NCBI RefSeq assembly: GCF_003703975.1
Contig: NZ_QTJY01000002.1
Location: 682,001-746,000, forward strand
Source: Larkinella soli
Lineage (GTDB): Bacteria; Bacteroidota; Bacteroidia; Cytophagales; Spirosomataceae
Reading direction: 5' to 3'
Length of the DNA stretch: 64,000 nucleotides
Shown: one piece after another, positions 45,250-54,530 of the stretch
How positions within the stretch are numbered: position 1 is the first letter of the stretch
How the letters are laid out: every line of letters begins with the position of its first letter
The notes under the pieces: model-generated
Databases searched by the model: none
What the model was told of the DNA's origin: nothing
The model's input: the letters and a program-made list of their open reading frames with translations, nothing else
Program-made: the position numbers and the translations under genes

Positions 45250-46185
45250 ATGACACTTTCTCAACTCGAATACATCGTGGCGGTCGATACCTACCGGCAT
45301 TTTGCCACGGCCGCCGAACACTGCCACGTCACGCAGCCCACCTTAAGCATGCAGATTCAGAAGCTGGAAGATGAATTGGGCATCCTGATTTTCGACCGCT
45401 CGCGGCAGCCCGTGGTTCCGACCGAAACCGGCCGGCGGATCCTGAATCAGGCCCGTGAGGTGTTGCAGATGGCGCAGCGGATTCCCGAGATCGTGAAAGA
45501 GTCGAAGGAGGATTTCAGCGGGGAACTGCGGCTGGGCATCATCCCGACGCTGGCGCCGTACCTGCTGCCGTATTTCATCGGAGAGTTCATGAGCCGGTAC
45601 CCGGCCATTACGGTGCATATTCAGGAGCTGATGACCGAGCAGATTCTGGAGCGGCTCAAAACCGGCCTGCTCGACGTGGGCATCGTGGTAACACCCTTGG
45701 CCGAGAACGGCATCGTGGAAATACCGCTTTTCTACGAGCCGTTCATGCTGTATGCGGCCGGTTCGCACCCCCTTTGCCGCAAACCCGCCATTTCCTCCGC
45801 CGACCTGAAAGCCGACGGGCTCTGGCTGCTGACCGAGGGCCACTGCTTCCGGAACCAGGTGGTGAACCTCTGCGGTACGGAACGCAAACTGAACGGCGCC
45901 CAGCCGCTGCACTACGAAACCGGCTCGCTGGAAACCCTCATCAAACTCATCGACAAGCAGGACGGTTTTACCCTGCTTCCGTATCTGGCGACCCTCGACC
46001 TCGACGAGGGCCGGAAGGCCCGGACGCGTCCGTTCGAGGCCCCGCAGCCGGTCCGGGAGGTCAGCCTGGTTCTGCACCGCAGCTTTCTGAAACGGAAACT
46101 CATCGACGCGCTGAAGCAGGAGGTGCTGGCGCACCTCCCCCCGGACCTGACCGTGCGGAAAAAAAACGCGGTCGTCAGTATTTAA
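45250..46185 (+). CDS. oxyR: OxyR-type LysR-family peroxide sensor
   Basis: 311 residues. N-terminal winged helix-turn-helix ([20 protein letters not shown]), linker helix and LysR effector domain. The peroxide-reactive cysteines are Cys199 ([11 protein letters not shown]) and Cys208 (VVNLCGT), with the same numbers as in E. coli OxyR. On oxidation it should activate peroxide-defence genes, with ahpC/ahpD three genes upstream as natural targets. Divergent from hemH. Its last bases overlap the convergent helicase gene by 4. Confidence 0.95.
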   Translation: MTLSQLEYIVAVDTYRHFATAAEHCHVTQPTLSMQIQKLEDELGILIFDRSRQPVVPTETGRRILNQAREVLQMAQRIPEIVKESKEDFSGELRLGIIPTLAPYLLPYFIGEFMSRYPAITVHIQELMTEQILERLKTGLLDVGIVVTPLAENGIVEIPLFYEPFMLYAAGSHPLCRKPAISSADLKADGLWLLTEGHCFRNQVVNLCGTERKLNGAQPLHYETGSLETLIKLIDKQDGFTLLPYLATLDLDEGRKARTRPFEAPQPVREVSLVLHRSFLKRKLIDALKQEVLAHLPPDLTVRKKNAVVSI

Positions 46186-47525
46186 CGACGCCAGAACCGG
46201 CGTTTGCCGTCCCGGCGGGCGGAGCTTTCCGTGCCGGCGTTCTGCGTCTGGGCGGGTTTCGGAGCTTCCTGTCGGGAATCCGGCGACCGGCGATCCGGCT
46301 GCCGACGGTCCGAAGACCGGCTATCCGGTGAACGGCGATCCGACGACCGGCGTTCCGGCTGAACCGGTGCGGGAGCCGAGGCTCCTGCCTCCATCGGATA
46401 CGGATGGTCTTCCACTACGGGGATGGCGCGGGCAATCAGCTTGTTGATGTCCCTGAGAAACTCTTTTTCTTCTGCGTCGCAGAACGACAGGGCCACGCCT
46501 TCATTGCCGGCCCGGCCCGTCCGGCCGATGCGGTGGACGTAGGTTTCGGGGATGTTCGGCAGTTCGTAATTGATCACGTGCGACAGTTCCTCGACGTCGA
46601 TGCCCCGGGCGGCAATGTCCGTAGCCACCAGAACGCGGGTCTGCCGGGCTTTGAAGTTGGACAGGGCGCGCTGGCGGGCGTTCTGCGACTTGTTGCCGTG
46701 AATGGCTTCCGCCTGGATGCCGGCTTTGGTCAGGTCCTTCGCCACGCGGTCGGCGCCGTGCTTCGTCCGGGCGAACACCAGCGCCGAAGCGATCGACGGG
46801 TCGTTCAGGACGTGGATCAGCAGTCGTCGCTTGTTGTCCTTATCGACAAAATACACCGACTGCTTTACGGTTTCGGCGGTGGACGATACGGGTGTCACTT
46901 CCACTTTGGCCGGTTTTTTCAGGATGGTATCGGCCAGTTTGGCCACATCCGGGGGCATGGTTGCCGAGAAAAACAGCGACTGCCGCTGGCTGGGCAGCTT
47001 GGCGATCACCTTCCGGACGTCGTGAATGAATCCCATGTCCAGCATTCGGTCGGCTTCATCGAGCACGAACAGTTCGATGTCCTGAAGGTGGACGAACCGC
47101 TGGTTCATGAGGTCGAGCAGACGGCCGGGGGTGGCGATCAGGATATCGATCCCGTTTTTCAGGGCCAGCGTCTGGGCGTGCTGCGAAACACCCCCGAAAA
47201 TGACGGTATGCTTCAGGCGCAGATGGCGGCCATAGGCGGCAAAGCTCTCGCCGATCTGGATGGCCAGTTCGCGGGTGGGCGTCAGGATCAGGGCCTTAAT
47301 CGGTCGGGGACCACGGTCGGCGGTTTTGCGGGCATTCAGGAGCTGGAGGATCGGGATGGCGAAGGCGGCCGTTTTGCCGGTGCCGGTCTGGGCGCAGCCC
47401 AGCAGGTCTCTGCCTTCGAGCAACACCGGAATCGCCTGTTCCTGAATGGGTGTGGGGGTGGTATAACCTTCTTCGCTCAGAGCCTTCAGAATCGGCTCGA
47501 TGAGGTTCAATTTCGTAAAAGACAT
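46182..47525 (-). CDS. DEAD-box RNA helicase (RhlE-like)
   Basis: 447 residues. ATP-dependent RNA unwinding in ribosome assembly or RNA decay. Motifs: Q motif ([12 protein letters not shown]), Walker A AQTGTGKT (45-52), [39 protein letters not shown] and [10 protein letters not shown]. The C-terminal tail (about 385-447) is disordered and basic with repeats of [10 protein letters not shown] and RRQPD, typical RNA-binding tails of RhlE relatives. Stop codons of this gene and oxyR overlap in TTAA. Often cold-induced; nothing in the leader proves it here. Confidence 0.95.
   Translation of the reverse strand: MSFTKLNLIEPILKALSEEGYTTPTPIQEQAIPVLLEGRDLLGCAQTGTGKTAAFAIPILQLLNARKTADRGPRPIKALILTPTRELAIQIGESFAAYGRHLRLKHTVIFGGVSQHAQTLALKNGIDILIATPGRLLDLMNQRFVHLQDIELFVLDEADRMLDMGFIHDVRKVIAKLPSQRQSLFFSATMPPDVAKLADTILKKPAKVEVTPVSSTAETVKQSVYFVDKDNKRRLLIHVLNDPSIASALVFARTKHGADRVAKDLTKAGIQAEAIHGNKSQNARQRALSNFKARQTRVLVATDIAARGIDVEELSHVINYELPNIPETYVHRIGRTGRAGNEGVALSFCDAEEKEFLRDINKLIARAIPVVEDHPYPMEAGASAPAPVQPERRSSDRRSPDSRSSDRRQPDRRSPDSRQEAPKPAQTQNAGTESSARRDGKRRFWRR
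46271..46360 (-). repeat. Short imperfect repeats coding for the helicase RRSPD tail
   Basis: About ten 9- to 15-base units around CCGGCGATCCGG that encode Arg-Arg-Ser-Pro-Asp-like pentapeptides. Likely to vary in number between strains. Confidence 0.6.
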
Positions 47526-47620
47526 CAGTTCTTGTTTGGTACTTCAGTAGATAGAACCTTTCTCGCTCAAATAAAGTGCCAGCCGAACCGCCAGGTGACA
47601 AAATGCCGGTCGGTATTCCG

Positions 47621-47651
47621 TTTTAAATGCCGTTATCCGTTCGTATTTTTG
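47621..47651 (+). promoter_or_regulatory. gltA promoter, TTTT-N19-TATTTTTG
   Basis: The -7 TATTTTTG (47644-47651) matches exactly; the -33 is TTTT at 47621-47624. It is 90 bases upstream of gltA. Confidence 0.5.
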
Positions 47652-47741
47652 AAGATTTTACATTGAATTGTGCGATTCAATCGATTTACGAAATAAATTG
47701 CACGCCAATCTAAAAGAACCCAATACCACAGACCGATTTCT

Positions 47742-49028
<1,287 letters not shown>

Positions 49029-49046
49029 CCGGGCCTGATCCATCAG

Positions 49047-49080
49047 AAAGCCGAACCACCGGGTTCGGCTTTTTCTTTTT
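49047..49080. terminator. gltA terminator
   Basis: 11-bp perfect stem (49047-49057, 49062-49072), loop ACCG, then a T-rich tail to 49080. The convergent MocR-type gene ends 13 bases further on. Confidence 0.9.
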
Positions 49081-49092
49081 CCGGCCTGCCGG

Positions 49093-50535
49093 TCAACGCC
49101 CCTTTCCGACCAGTTCACCCAACAGCCGGAGTCCCGTTTCAATCCGCCCATCGAACGGCCTGCCGAAACTCATCCGGAAGTAATGGGTGAAACGCCCGTC
49201 GGTGCTGAAAATCTGGCCCGGCGCGATGCTGATCCCGTGTTTCAGTGCTTCCTGAAACAGATGATAGGCATTGATCCGGCGGTTCATTTCGAGCCAGAGC
49301 ACATAGCCGCCTTCCGGCCGCGTCACCCGAACGTCGTCCGGGAAAAAAGCCGAAATGGCCTGGCTATACTGAAGACATTGGGTATGCAGGGCCCGGCGGA
49401 GGTGCCGCAGGTGCAGGTCGAAGCGGCCGTTTTCAAAAAACAGCCCGGTCGCCACCTGCGTCGGGGTGGTGGACGTCACTCCGCTCCAGCGCTTCAGATC
49501 GACCACCCGCGCCAGAAAACGCCCCGGCAGACACCACCCGACCCGGTAGCCCGGCGCCAGGGTTTTCGACACCGACGAACAAAGCAGCACCAGCCCGTTC
49601 CGGTCGAAACTGTGGCAGGTGCGGGGGCGCTGTTTTCCGAAGTAGAGATCGCCGTAGATGTCGTCCTCGATCAGAGGAATTTCCCGTTCGGCCAGCAGGC
49701 CGACCAGCTTCTGTTTATGATCGTCGGAAAGGCAGCTTCCCGTCGGGTTGTTGAAGGTCGGCACCAGCAGGCAGGCCGCGATCCGAACAGTTTTCAGGGC
49801 CTTTTCCAGGGCGTTCAGATCCAGGCCCGCCCCCGGATCGGTCGGGATTTCCAGCGCCTTCAGCCCCAGTCCCTGAAGCACGGAAAAAATACCGAAATAG
49901 GTGGGGCTGTCGATGGCCACGGTATCCCCCGGTTTCGTAACCGCCCGCAGGCAGAGCAGGAGGGCATCGAGGCATCCGTGGGTTGTCACCACCTCCTGTT
50001 CGGTGACCATACTGCCGCCGGCGACCGCATGCCGCGCAATCTGTTTCCGCAGAACCGGGTTTCCCTGCACGTCCTCATAGTTCAGACAGCCGGACGGGTG
50101 GCTGCGCAGGGCTTCCGCCATCGCTTTGTTCAGTTTGCTCCGGGGCAGCAGTTCCAGGTCCGGGGTGGCCAGGGCCAGTTCCAGCATTCCCTCGGCGTTC
50201 CGGTTTCGGGTCACCTGGGCGATCATGTCGTCGACACTGACCGGCGCCGGGTCTTTGACCGACGGCCGGCCGGCCGAAACCGGGGCGTGCAGGTGGGCAC
50301 GGTACGAGACGTAATAGCCGGATTTCGTCCGGGCTTCGATCAGCCCTTTTGCTTCCAGATCGCTGTAGGCCCGGAAAGCCGTGCTGAGACTGATACCGTA
50401 CTCCTCGCTCAGCGCCCGCAGTGAAGGCAGCCGATCACCGATTTTCAGGGTTCCGGTGGTGATCAGGTGCCCGAACCGCCCGGCGATCTGCCCGTACAGG
50501 AAATCGGCGGACAGGTCCGCGTCAAACGTTTTCAT
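49093..50535 (-). CDS. MocR-type regulator (GntR helix-turn-helix plus aminotransferase fold)
   Basis: 480 residues. Residues 10-75 form a GntR winged helix-turn-helix (IGDRLPSLRALSEEYGISLSTAFRAY in the core), then a linker and a fold-type I aminotransferase domain. PLP would bind K324 (SSVSKTLAPGYRVGW); N263-P264 (TFNNPTG) and D291 (EDDIYGD) are also there. Related proteins control vitamin B6, GABA or taurine genes with PLP as effector. Its start is 74 bases from the divergent DinB-like gene, so the DinB-like/PhzF-like pair is the likely target. Confidence 0.92.
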   Translation of the reverse strand: MKTFDADLSADFLYGQIAGRFGHLITTGTLKIGDRLPSLRALSEEYGISLSTAFRAYSDLEAKGLIEARTKSGYYVSYRAHLHAPVSAGRPSVKDPAPVSVDDMIAQVTRNRNAEGMLELALATPDLELLPRSKLNKAMAEALRSHPSGCLNYEDVQGNPVLRKQIARHAVAGGSMVTEQEVVTTHGCLDALLLCLRAVTKPGDTVAIDSPTYFGIFSVLQGLGLKALEIPTDPGAGLDLNALEKALKTVRIAACLLVPTFNNPTGSCLSDDHKQKLVGLLAEREIPLIEDDIYGDLYFGKQRPRTCHSFDRNGLVLLCSSVSKTLAPGYRVGWCLPGRFLARVVDLKRWSGVTSTTPTQVATGLFFENGRFDLHLRHLRRALHTQCLQYSQAISAFFPDDVRVTRPEGGYVLWLEMNRRINAYHLFQEALKHGISIAPGQIFSTDGRFTHYFRMSFGRPFDGRIETGLRLLGELVGKGR

Positions 50536-50597
50536 CGTTCTATCTGTTATGGTCGAAATTTAAAAAACTGAATCTGTTTTCCAATCTTTTGACGCCC

Positions 50598-50605
50598 GAC
50601 CTTTG
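50598..50605 (+). promoter_or_regulatory. Possible -7 element GACCTTTG
   Basis: One mismatch to TAnnTTTG and only 4 bases before the ATG of the DinB-like gene, which would give a nearly leaderless transcript. Confidence 0.3.
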
Positions 50606-50609
50606 TGGC

Positions 50610-51062
50610 ATGACTTCGAACCACTTCTCCACCCTTTTCGGGCGCGAACTGCAACGACTGGCCAACGAGATTCGTCAGTACCCCACACCGGATTCGATCT
50701 GGGTTCGGCAGGGCGCCATTCCAAACTCCGCCGGGAACCTGGCCCAGCACCTGATCGGCAATCTGAAGACCTACATCGGTCTGGAACTGGGCGGTTTTCC
50801 CTACGTCCGGAACCGGGAAGCCGAGTTTGCAGACCGGTATCTGGAACAGGCCGACCTCGACCGGGTTCTGGAGGAGCTGGGCCAACAGCTGACCGATACC
50901 TTTAGCCGGCTGGACAATGCGCGGCTCAACGAGCCTTACCGGACCGAAGTTCTGTCCATCCAGCCGGATCAGACCGTCGGGCTGGTGCTGACCCACCTGC
51001 TGGCTCATCTATCTTATCATACCGGGCAGGTCAATTACCACCGCCGGTTAACCGCCTATTGA
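50610..51062 (+). CDS. DinB/DUF1572-like four-helix protein
   Basis: 150 residues, all helical. The metal-site pattern of the DinB superfamily is partly visible: His47 region NLAQHLIGNL, then HLLAHLSYHTGQVNYHRR near the C-terminus with several histidines. Members bind a divalent metal and some act as thiol-dependent transferases (bacillithiol or mycothiol S-transferases); the function here is unknown. The start at 50610 follows the -7-like element. It precedes the PhzF-like gene by 21 bases on the same strand. Confidence 0.75.
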   Translation: MTSNHFSTLFGRELQRLANEIRQYPTPDSIWVRQGAIPNSAGNLAQHLIGNLKTYIGLELGGFPYVRNREAEFADRYLEQADLDRVLEELGQQLTDTFSRLDNARLNEPYRTEVLSIQPDQTVGLVLTHLLAHLSYHTGQVNYHRRLTAY

Positions 51063-51083
51063 AACCATTTCCGACAAATACCT

Positions 51084-51887
51084 ATGAACGTTCCTTATTT
51101 TCAGGTCGATGCCTTCACCGACCGCGCCTTTGCCGGCAACCCGGCCGGCGTCTGTCTGCTGGACGACGTTTTGCTGACCGACGATCAGCTTCGGTCGGTG
51201 GCGGCCGAAATCAATCAGTCCGAGACGGCCTTTCTGTGGCCGGAACAGGACGGCTTCCGGCTGCGCTGGTTCACCCCGACGGTCGAAGTCGAGCTTTGCG
51301 GCCATGCGACGCTGGCAAGCGCCAACGTTCTCTGGCAAACCGGCCGCATCGCCCCCGGCACCCCCATTCGCTTCCAGACCCTGAGCGGAGAACTGCGGGC
51401 GACGGCCGGCCCCGGCGACTGGATCGAGCTGGATTTCCCCGCCCGCTTCGGCAGCCGGGCCGACCTGCCGGAGGGGCTGCCGAAGGCGCTGGGCGTCCGT
51501 CCGGTTTCGGCGTATTTCATGCACGACCGCTATCTGATCGAAGTGACTACGGAGGAGGAAGTCCGGACGATGGCGCCGGATTTCCGGGCGCTGGCGCAGT
51601 TTGACAATACCATCGTCACCGCCCGGGCCAATCCCGGCTCCGGGTTCGATTTTATCTCCCGCTTTTTTGCCCCCAAGTCGGGCATCGATGAGGATCCCGT
51701 GACGGGCTCGGCCCACTGCTGTCTGGCCACTTACTGGTCGGATCGGCTGGGTAAAACCGACTTTTTGGCTTATCAGGCTTCGCAGCGGGGCGGTATTCTG
51801 AAGGTCAGCCTGCAGGGCGAGCGGGTGAAGCTGGCCGGCCGCGCCGTGACGCTGATCGAGGGCATGCTGCGGCTTCCGGCGAACTGA
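51084..51887 (+). CDS. PhzF-family isomerase/epimerase-like protein
   Basis: 267 residues, two-domain diaminopimelate-epimerase-like fold. The family glutamate is E47 (INQSETAFLW); other signatures are YFQVDAFTDRAFAGNPAGV, RWFTPTVEVELCGHATLA and DEDPVTGSAHC. PhzF isomerises a phenazine precursor, but most homologues, probably this one too, act on other unknown small acids. It is the second gene of the pair facing the MocR-type regulator. Confidence 0.9.
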   Translation: MNVPYFQVDAFTDRAFAGNPAGVCLLDDVLLTDDQLRSVAAEINQSETAFLWPEQDGFRLRWFTPTVEVELCGHATLASANVLWQTGRIAPGTPIRFQTLSGELRATAGPGDWIELDFPARFGSRADLPEGLPKALGVRPVSAYFMHDRYLIEVTTEEEVRTMAPDFRALAQFDNTIVTARANPGSGFDFISRFFAPKSGIDEDPVTGSAHCCLATYWSDRLGKTDFLAYQASQRGGILKVSLQGERVKLAGRAVTLIEGMLRLPAN

Positions 51888-51905
51888 AGTCTGACCACTC
51901 CGTCA

Positions 51906-51938
51906 GAAAGCCCCGGTTTTGTAACCGGGGCTTTCTTG
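51906..51938 (+). terminator. Terminator of the DinB-like/PhzF-like pair
   Basis: 13-bp perfect stem (51906-51918, 51923-51935), loop TTGT, then TTGTT. Confidence 0.85.
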
Positions 51939-52021
51939 TTGGGCTAATTTTTCGGCAGAATCGGGTAGGTACGGAAGAAGGTAGTATTTTGGAGCCTCGG
52001 GCTGCTTTTTTATTACCGCTT

Positions 52022-52471
52022 ATGGAAGATTTTAAACGATCGTTCAATTCCGTTCCGAAAAAGGACATCTACCGCGCGCTGACCCGGCTGTTCTGCCTGC
52101 TCTCTCTGATTTTCTACACGACCACTACCTTCAACGATGCGAACGACAACCTGCCGGTCATTGTCTGGTTACTGCTGGGCTTCCTGAGCGGCATGTGGTA
52201 CGTGAAGCTGGTCTTTCTCCTCAATTTCTCGGCCCTGTTGTATCTTTTCACGCAGGAGCTGGTCAACACGGGCGGACGGAAAAACCGTAAGATTTTATCC
52301 ATTTTCGCCCTCTGGATACCGGTGATTTATATGGGTTACAACCTGCTCTGGGGCAACGCGGTCGATCTGGAATACCGAAACCGGTGGTTCCTGATTTCGG
52401 CCGGTCTCTTTCTGGTTTGTTCGTTTGGTTTTCTCTATTGGCTGGGGAAGACGGATTCCGGAAAAAACTGA
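52022..52471 (+). CDS. Small four-helix membrane protein, copy 1 of a tandem family
   Basis: 149 residues with four hydrophobic helices (about 20-42, 48-72, 88-108, 122-142). No known domain recognised. Landmark stretches NDNLPVIVWLLLGF, ALWIPVIYMGYNLL and RNRWFLISAGLFL recur in the two later copies at 53476 and 53981. The ATG at 52022 gives a hydrophilic N-terminus of the same length as copy 3. Base composition is closer to the core genome than that of copies 2 and 3. Confidence 0.7.
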   Translation: MEDFKRSFNSVPKKDIYRALTRLFCLLSLIFYTTTTFNDANDNLPVIVWLLLGFLSGMWYVKLVFLLNFSALLYLFTQELVNTGGRKNRKILSIFALWIPVIYMGYNLLWGNAVDLEYRNRWFLISAGLFLVCSFGFLYWLGKTDSGKN

Positions 52472-52628
52472 CCGCTTTGCCGTATCTTCTCTCTGTCAGT
52501 CAGGATCCTGGTTTGACTTCTCCTGCAATCATTCTGCAAAACAGTAATCATCCCGGTTAGTTTTCCTCCGGAACAAACGCTAAGTTTATGGCTATCTATT
52601 TTATATTCAATTAATTAAGTTACAAATA

Positions 52629-52820
52629 ATGAATGAGTTTATACAATATCTCAACACAATTGTCAAACTTGACGACAACGTTGAAAAAGCAATCAGGGCT
52701 ATTACCATTGAAAGACATCTGCCGCGAAAATCCATCATTCAATCTGCCGGGACCATCTGCTCCGGGTTTCATTTTGCGGTCCGGGGTGCCGCCCGTTATG
52801 GCCACTTACGAGCCGGTGTC
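52629..52820 (+). pseudogene. Decayed Crp/Fnr-family regulator, N-terminal remnant
   Basis: From the ATG at 52629 about 60 codons read like the start of the cyclic-nucleotide-binding domain of Bacteroidota Crp/Fnr proteins (NEFIQYLNTIVKLDD, RHLPRKSIIQSAGTIC, FHFAVRGAARYGHLRAG). After that the similarity is lost in every frame and no C-terminal helix-turn-helix is found before 53100. The frame itself stays open to 53024, but that part has no domain character. I take it as a broken gene; limits are approximate. Confidence 0.5.
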
Positions 52821-53099
52821 CTCCGCTTTGATGGAAACCTTCGATCAAGCTCGTGTTTTCAGGCTCAAGCTGCTGTATCCCGAGGCTTCGTGCCCACCGG
52901 CGGAGAATACCACGACCTGATCGGCACCGAACTCTCCCCGGCCCGCCAGTCCCACCCTTCCGCCTACTGCGCGGACCGGCAACGGCTACCCCGGCCAGCC
53001 TCTTTGTGGAAGCAACCCGCCTGACGATGCGCCTGTCGCCCTCCGCCGAACCGGCCTCACCCCTCAATGACCGACGCCCGGGGCCGCCGGCTATCGAGG

Positions 53100-53195
53100 A
53101 ATTATGAGGGCCACCTCGACGGAGCGGATTGCAACAGTATCGGCGGTTGGGTCTACGACAGCGACCAGCCTAACACTCCGCTGATGGTCAAGTGA
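53100..53195 (+). pseudogene. Remnant of a secreted repeat domain
   Basis: 31 codons reading GHLDGADCNSIGGWVYDSDQ and PNTPLMV, ended by TGA. The G-(Y/H)-x-D-x-A-D-C-x-x-I-x-G-W pattern is one I know from repeat modules of large secreted proteins in Cytophagales, where it is followed by NTP or NTA and more strands. No start codon or neighbouring module is present, so it is a fragment. Confidence 0.5.
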
Positions 53196-53475
53196 TGGAC
53201 GGCAGGACTTGGTTTCAGCGTTCGGTAATAACCCGGCCGTAAGAAATCATAGATATTCGGGTCGCTGGAGCGACTCAGGTGCTAACAAAACCAAATTTTT
53301 ACTTTCGATTTGAATTAGTGGATCGGAACAGAATTGGATGGCGGGTCAGGTAGGATTCAATTCACAAACCACGCCGGAGGCCCGGCGTCCTGAATCTGAA
53401 TTTATACACGGCGGAGTAGCAACAAGGCGTCATATCCCAACAGCTACGTCTTAGTAAGCTCCAGGACCCAAACTT
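53196..53475. other. Non-coding stretch in the island
   Basis: No open frame of note, hairpin or promoter that I would defend. It separates the pseudogene remnants from copy 2 of the membrane-protein family. Confidence 0.5.
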
Positions 53476-53910
53476 ATGGCAGTATTCAATCTCCACAAAA
53501 CAAATACTATCGTTAGCAGGGCACTTGCCCTGCTAACGATAGTCTCATACTGTTTTATTCATTATGATGATACAGTTTGGGATCTGCCCGTAATTATTTG
53601 GACAGCCTTGCGGTTAACAGCCGGCACATGGCTTGAAAAGGTTTTCAGCTTTTGCGGTTTATTAAGCTTTCTATATATATCCAGTTTATGCTTTAGTAGC
53701 AAATTTAATTTCAAAATCACATTAACTTCTCTCGGAATCTTATCCGCTATGGTTGCTCAGGAAGGAGTTTTCCTTCTTTCGGGTAAACCAATCGAACTGC
53801 AAACTACTACAGGACTTTGGTTTTTTGTCCCTTCCGGAATATGTCTATTAAACGCCTTACTTCTGCTTTATAACATGATTAAGCTACCTGCCGAAAGGGT
53901 TGAGAAATAA
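53476..53910 (+). CDS. Small membrane protein, copy 2 of the tandem family
   Basis: 144 residues, four helices in the same places as copy 1. Shared stretches: DLPVIIWTALRLTAGTWLEKV (compare copy 1 NLPVIVWLLLGF and MWYVKL) and a C-terminal TTGLWFFVPSGICLL. It is clearly AT-richer than the surrounding core genes, a sign of separate origin or relaxed selection. Codons 11-23 lie in a perfect 38-base palindrome. Function unknown. Confidence 0.6.
   Translation: MAVFNLHKTNTIVSRALALLTIVSYCFIHYDDTVWDLPVIIWTALRLTAGTWLEKVFSFCGLLSFLYISSLCFSSKFNFKITLTSLGILSAMVAQEGVFLLSGKPIELQTTTGLWFFVPSGICLLNALLLLYNMIKLPAERVEK
53506..53543 (+). repeat. Perfect palindrome inside the 5' coding region of copy 2
   Basis: 18-bp arms (53506-53523 and 53526-53543) with a two-base centre CT. 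In the mRNA it would form a very stable hairpin 30 bases after the start codon. The peptide is itself near-palindromic (TIVSRALALLTIV). Confidence 0.95.
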
Positions 53911-53980
53911 ATAGTTAAATAGAAGGGATTATATCCATTAAAGTTTCTTTTGTCCTGCATTCCAATTCCGTCCATTACCA

Positions 53981-54423
53981 ATGAAGAATTACTTCTCTTT
54001 TTTACCATCCCACAATAGAAATCTACTGATAGGATTTTTTGTTTCACCACAATAACCGTTTTTTCGGCTATTACTAAAGATGACTCAAAATGGTCTTTGC
54101 CCATCCTGATTTGGCTACTGGCCGGATTTATTGTTGAGGAGTGGTGGATAAAACTCACCTGTTTATTGATTATCGCCAGCTGGTTTTATCTGTACTTCCG
54201 GCTCTTTATGGGTCTTCCTCAAAGGATAATCTGGACAGTCCTCCCGTTCGTATTCCTGTGGATACCAATTATTCATACCGGGATCGTTCTGTTTCCAGCC
54301 GGCTATTCATCGGAAGCTGTAGCCAGAAATCACTGGTTTTTTATTTCTTCTTTCCTGTTCATGATTAGCTCCCTGTTTCTCATCTATTATTCCTGGAAAT
54401 CGGGGAGAAGTTTGGAATTTTAA
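53981..54423 (+). pseudogene. Small membrane protein, copy 3, frameshifted in a T run
   Basis: An ATG at 53981 opens MKNYFSFLPSHNRNLLIGFF and stops at 54053-54055. The rest of the family sequence continues in another frame (FTTITVFSAITKDDSKWS, LPILIWLLAGF, FLWIPIIHTGIVLF, RNHWFFISSFLFM) to TAA at 54421-54423. Adding one T to the run of six at 54035-54040 restores a single 147-codon frame that aligns along its full length with copy 1 (149) and copy 2 (144). It is either a pseudogene, a slippage-controlled gene, or a sequencing error. Confidence 0.75.
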
Positions 54424-54464
54424 AATCCGGAAGGGACGAAGTTTTAATACCATGACCCATAAAA

Positions 54465-54499
54465 AAAGAGATGGCCGGTACACTACCGGCCATCTCTTT
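54465..54499 (-). terminator. recA terminator
   Basis: 16-bp perfect stem (54465-54480, 54484-54499), loop of three, with a run of seven T on the minus strand (54461-54467 as A on plus). It lies 32 bases after the recA stop. Confidence 0.95.
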
Positions 54500-54530
54500 C
54501 ATTTGTCAAACAATAATCAGAAAATTATGC

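Noticed and set aside
46182-46185. Meaningful fusion or frameshift between oxyR and the helicase gene
   Set aside because: The genes are convergent and only share TTAA at their stop codons.
52472-53475. Insertion sequence or integrated element
   Set aside because: No transposase, integrase, terminal inverted repeats or target duplications could be recognised; only gene fragments are present.
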